A stretch of 35,895 nt of DNA, from the NCBI RefSeq assembly GCF_039523795.1, contig NZ_BAAAFZ010000074.1:1-35895 (forward strand), read 5' to 3'. The notes under the pieces are model-generated. The model saw nothing but the letters and a program-made list of their open reading frames with translations, did not search any database and was not told the DNA's origin. The position numbers were made by a program, and so were the translations under genes. Below, one piece after another: positions 35,562 to 35,895 of the stretch; position 1 is the first letter of the stretch, and every line of letters starts with the position of its first letter. The stretch comes from Craurococcus roseus (GTDB lineage Bacteria > Pseudomonadota > Alphaproteobacteria > Acetobacterales > Acetobacteraceae).

Positions 35562-35792
35562 ATGGACGCGACCATCGAGCAGGCGCGCGACGCGAAGCCG
35601 CAGGCCGTCAGGGCCGCGAGCGAGCACGCCCGGGTCGCGGGCGCGGGGCTCGCGCGGGTCGGCGCGTCCTTCGCCGTGAAGGTCAACCTCTGCGACTCGC
35701 CGCTCCACCCGGACAAGCTGCCGCGGGAGGTCGCCGGCGTGCCGATCGTGTACGAGGTGGTCGGCCGGGTGGTGCCGAGGGCCGCCGAGTAA
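35562..35792 (+). CDS. Small protein resembling the protease pro-domain
   Basis: A 76-residue protein with no named family that I can assign. Residues 1-30 are an Ala-rich helix. The rest reads ARVGASFAVKVNLCDSPLHP and then DKLPREVAGVPIVYEVVGRV. The pattern of hydrophobic strand, LPxxVxGVP and EVVGRV parallels the neighbouring protease's N-terminal module (FRLAIRVQRP ... HDLRVIGRV). It also resembles, from memory, the GVPxxVxEVG segment that precedes the catalytic domain in related trypsin-like proteins. It may be an inhibitor, chaperone or decoy for the protease, or part of a complex. It starts nine bases after the protease stop with no strong ribosome site, suggesting coupled translation. 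Confidence 0.65.
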   Translation: MDATIEQARDAKPQAVRAASEHARVAGAGLARVGASFAVKVNLCDSPLHPDKLPREVAGVPIVYEVVGRVVPRAAE

Positions 35793-35828
35793 GGTCCGGC
35801 CGTCGCCGCTGGAGCGCTGGGGTTTGCC

Positions 35829-35895
35829 ATGAACGTCGAACGCGAGTCGTCCGTCGCCCGCCAGTTCGAGGCCGCCGCGCGCCGGGCGCGCGGCG
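35829..35895 (+). CDS. Third gene of protease cassette, 5' end only
   Basis: An ATG at 35829 with TGGGG six bases upstream opens a frame that runs off the window edge; the visible start is MNVERESSVARQFEAAARRA. It is too short to identify: charged, helical, no signal peptide. Same strand and a short gap (36 bases) put it in the same transcription unit as the protease and the small protein. Confidence 0.5.
   Translation, partial: MNVERESSVARQFEAAARRARG

Overview
The window looks like a chromosomal stretch of a very GC-rich alphaproteobacterium, most likely a Rhodospirillales/Acetobacteraceae relative (Roseomonas-like). This rests on the extreme G+C, two HWE-type sensor kinases, an adenosine kinase and an exopolysaccharide locus that read like that group, and frequent GTG/TTG starts. 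No rRNA or marker gene is present, so the taxonomy is inference. Two runs of N and at least one probable frameshift show that this is a draft assembly.

Layout. 1-3450 holds an MFS drug-type exporter and a GAF-PAS-HWE histidine kinase. 3510-7764 (minus) is an RND efflux pair (adaptor then permease) without an outer-membrane partner. 8056-9227 holds a GNAT remnant coupled to a UPF0178/YaiI protein, and a small PEGA-like lipoprotein. 9277-20911 is an exopolysaccharide assembly region: YjbH-like outer-membrane protein, a frameshifted alpha/beta hydrolase, NudK-like GDP-mannose pyrophosphatase and a large SLBB export protein. Diverging from the export gene is a plus-strand run of heparinase-like protein, Wzz-like protein, O-antigen ligase/polymerase and PglC-type initiating phosphoglycosyl transferase. 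A decayed IS110-family transposase lies antisense between the Wzz-like and ligase genes. The ligase gene is interrupted by two N runs whose flanks repeat each other; collapsing them restores one open frame.

20922-24857 (minus) holds a CBS-BON protein and a likely D-amino-acid utilisation operon: a racemase-like protein lacking both usual catalytic cysteines, DadA, and a periplasmic amino-acid binding protein. 24973-29835 (minus) holds a VapBC pair, BipA/TypA, a secreted low-complexity protein and an adenosine kinase. 30172-34158 (plus) is a signalling operon: a ribbon-helix-helix remnant whose stop overlaps the TTG start of a 1127-residue hybrid kinase with two different kinase cores (HisKA and HWE), then a single-domain response regulator.

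34159-35895 is the least familiar part. A long imperfect hairpin precedes a trypsin-fold serine protease with an intact His-Asp-Ser triad. Nine bases later comes a 76-residue protein resembling the protease's own N-terminal module, and then a third gene cut by the window end. This cassette is the best candidate here for an undescribed system, but its function cannot be read from the sequence.
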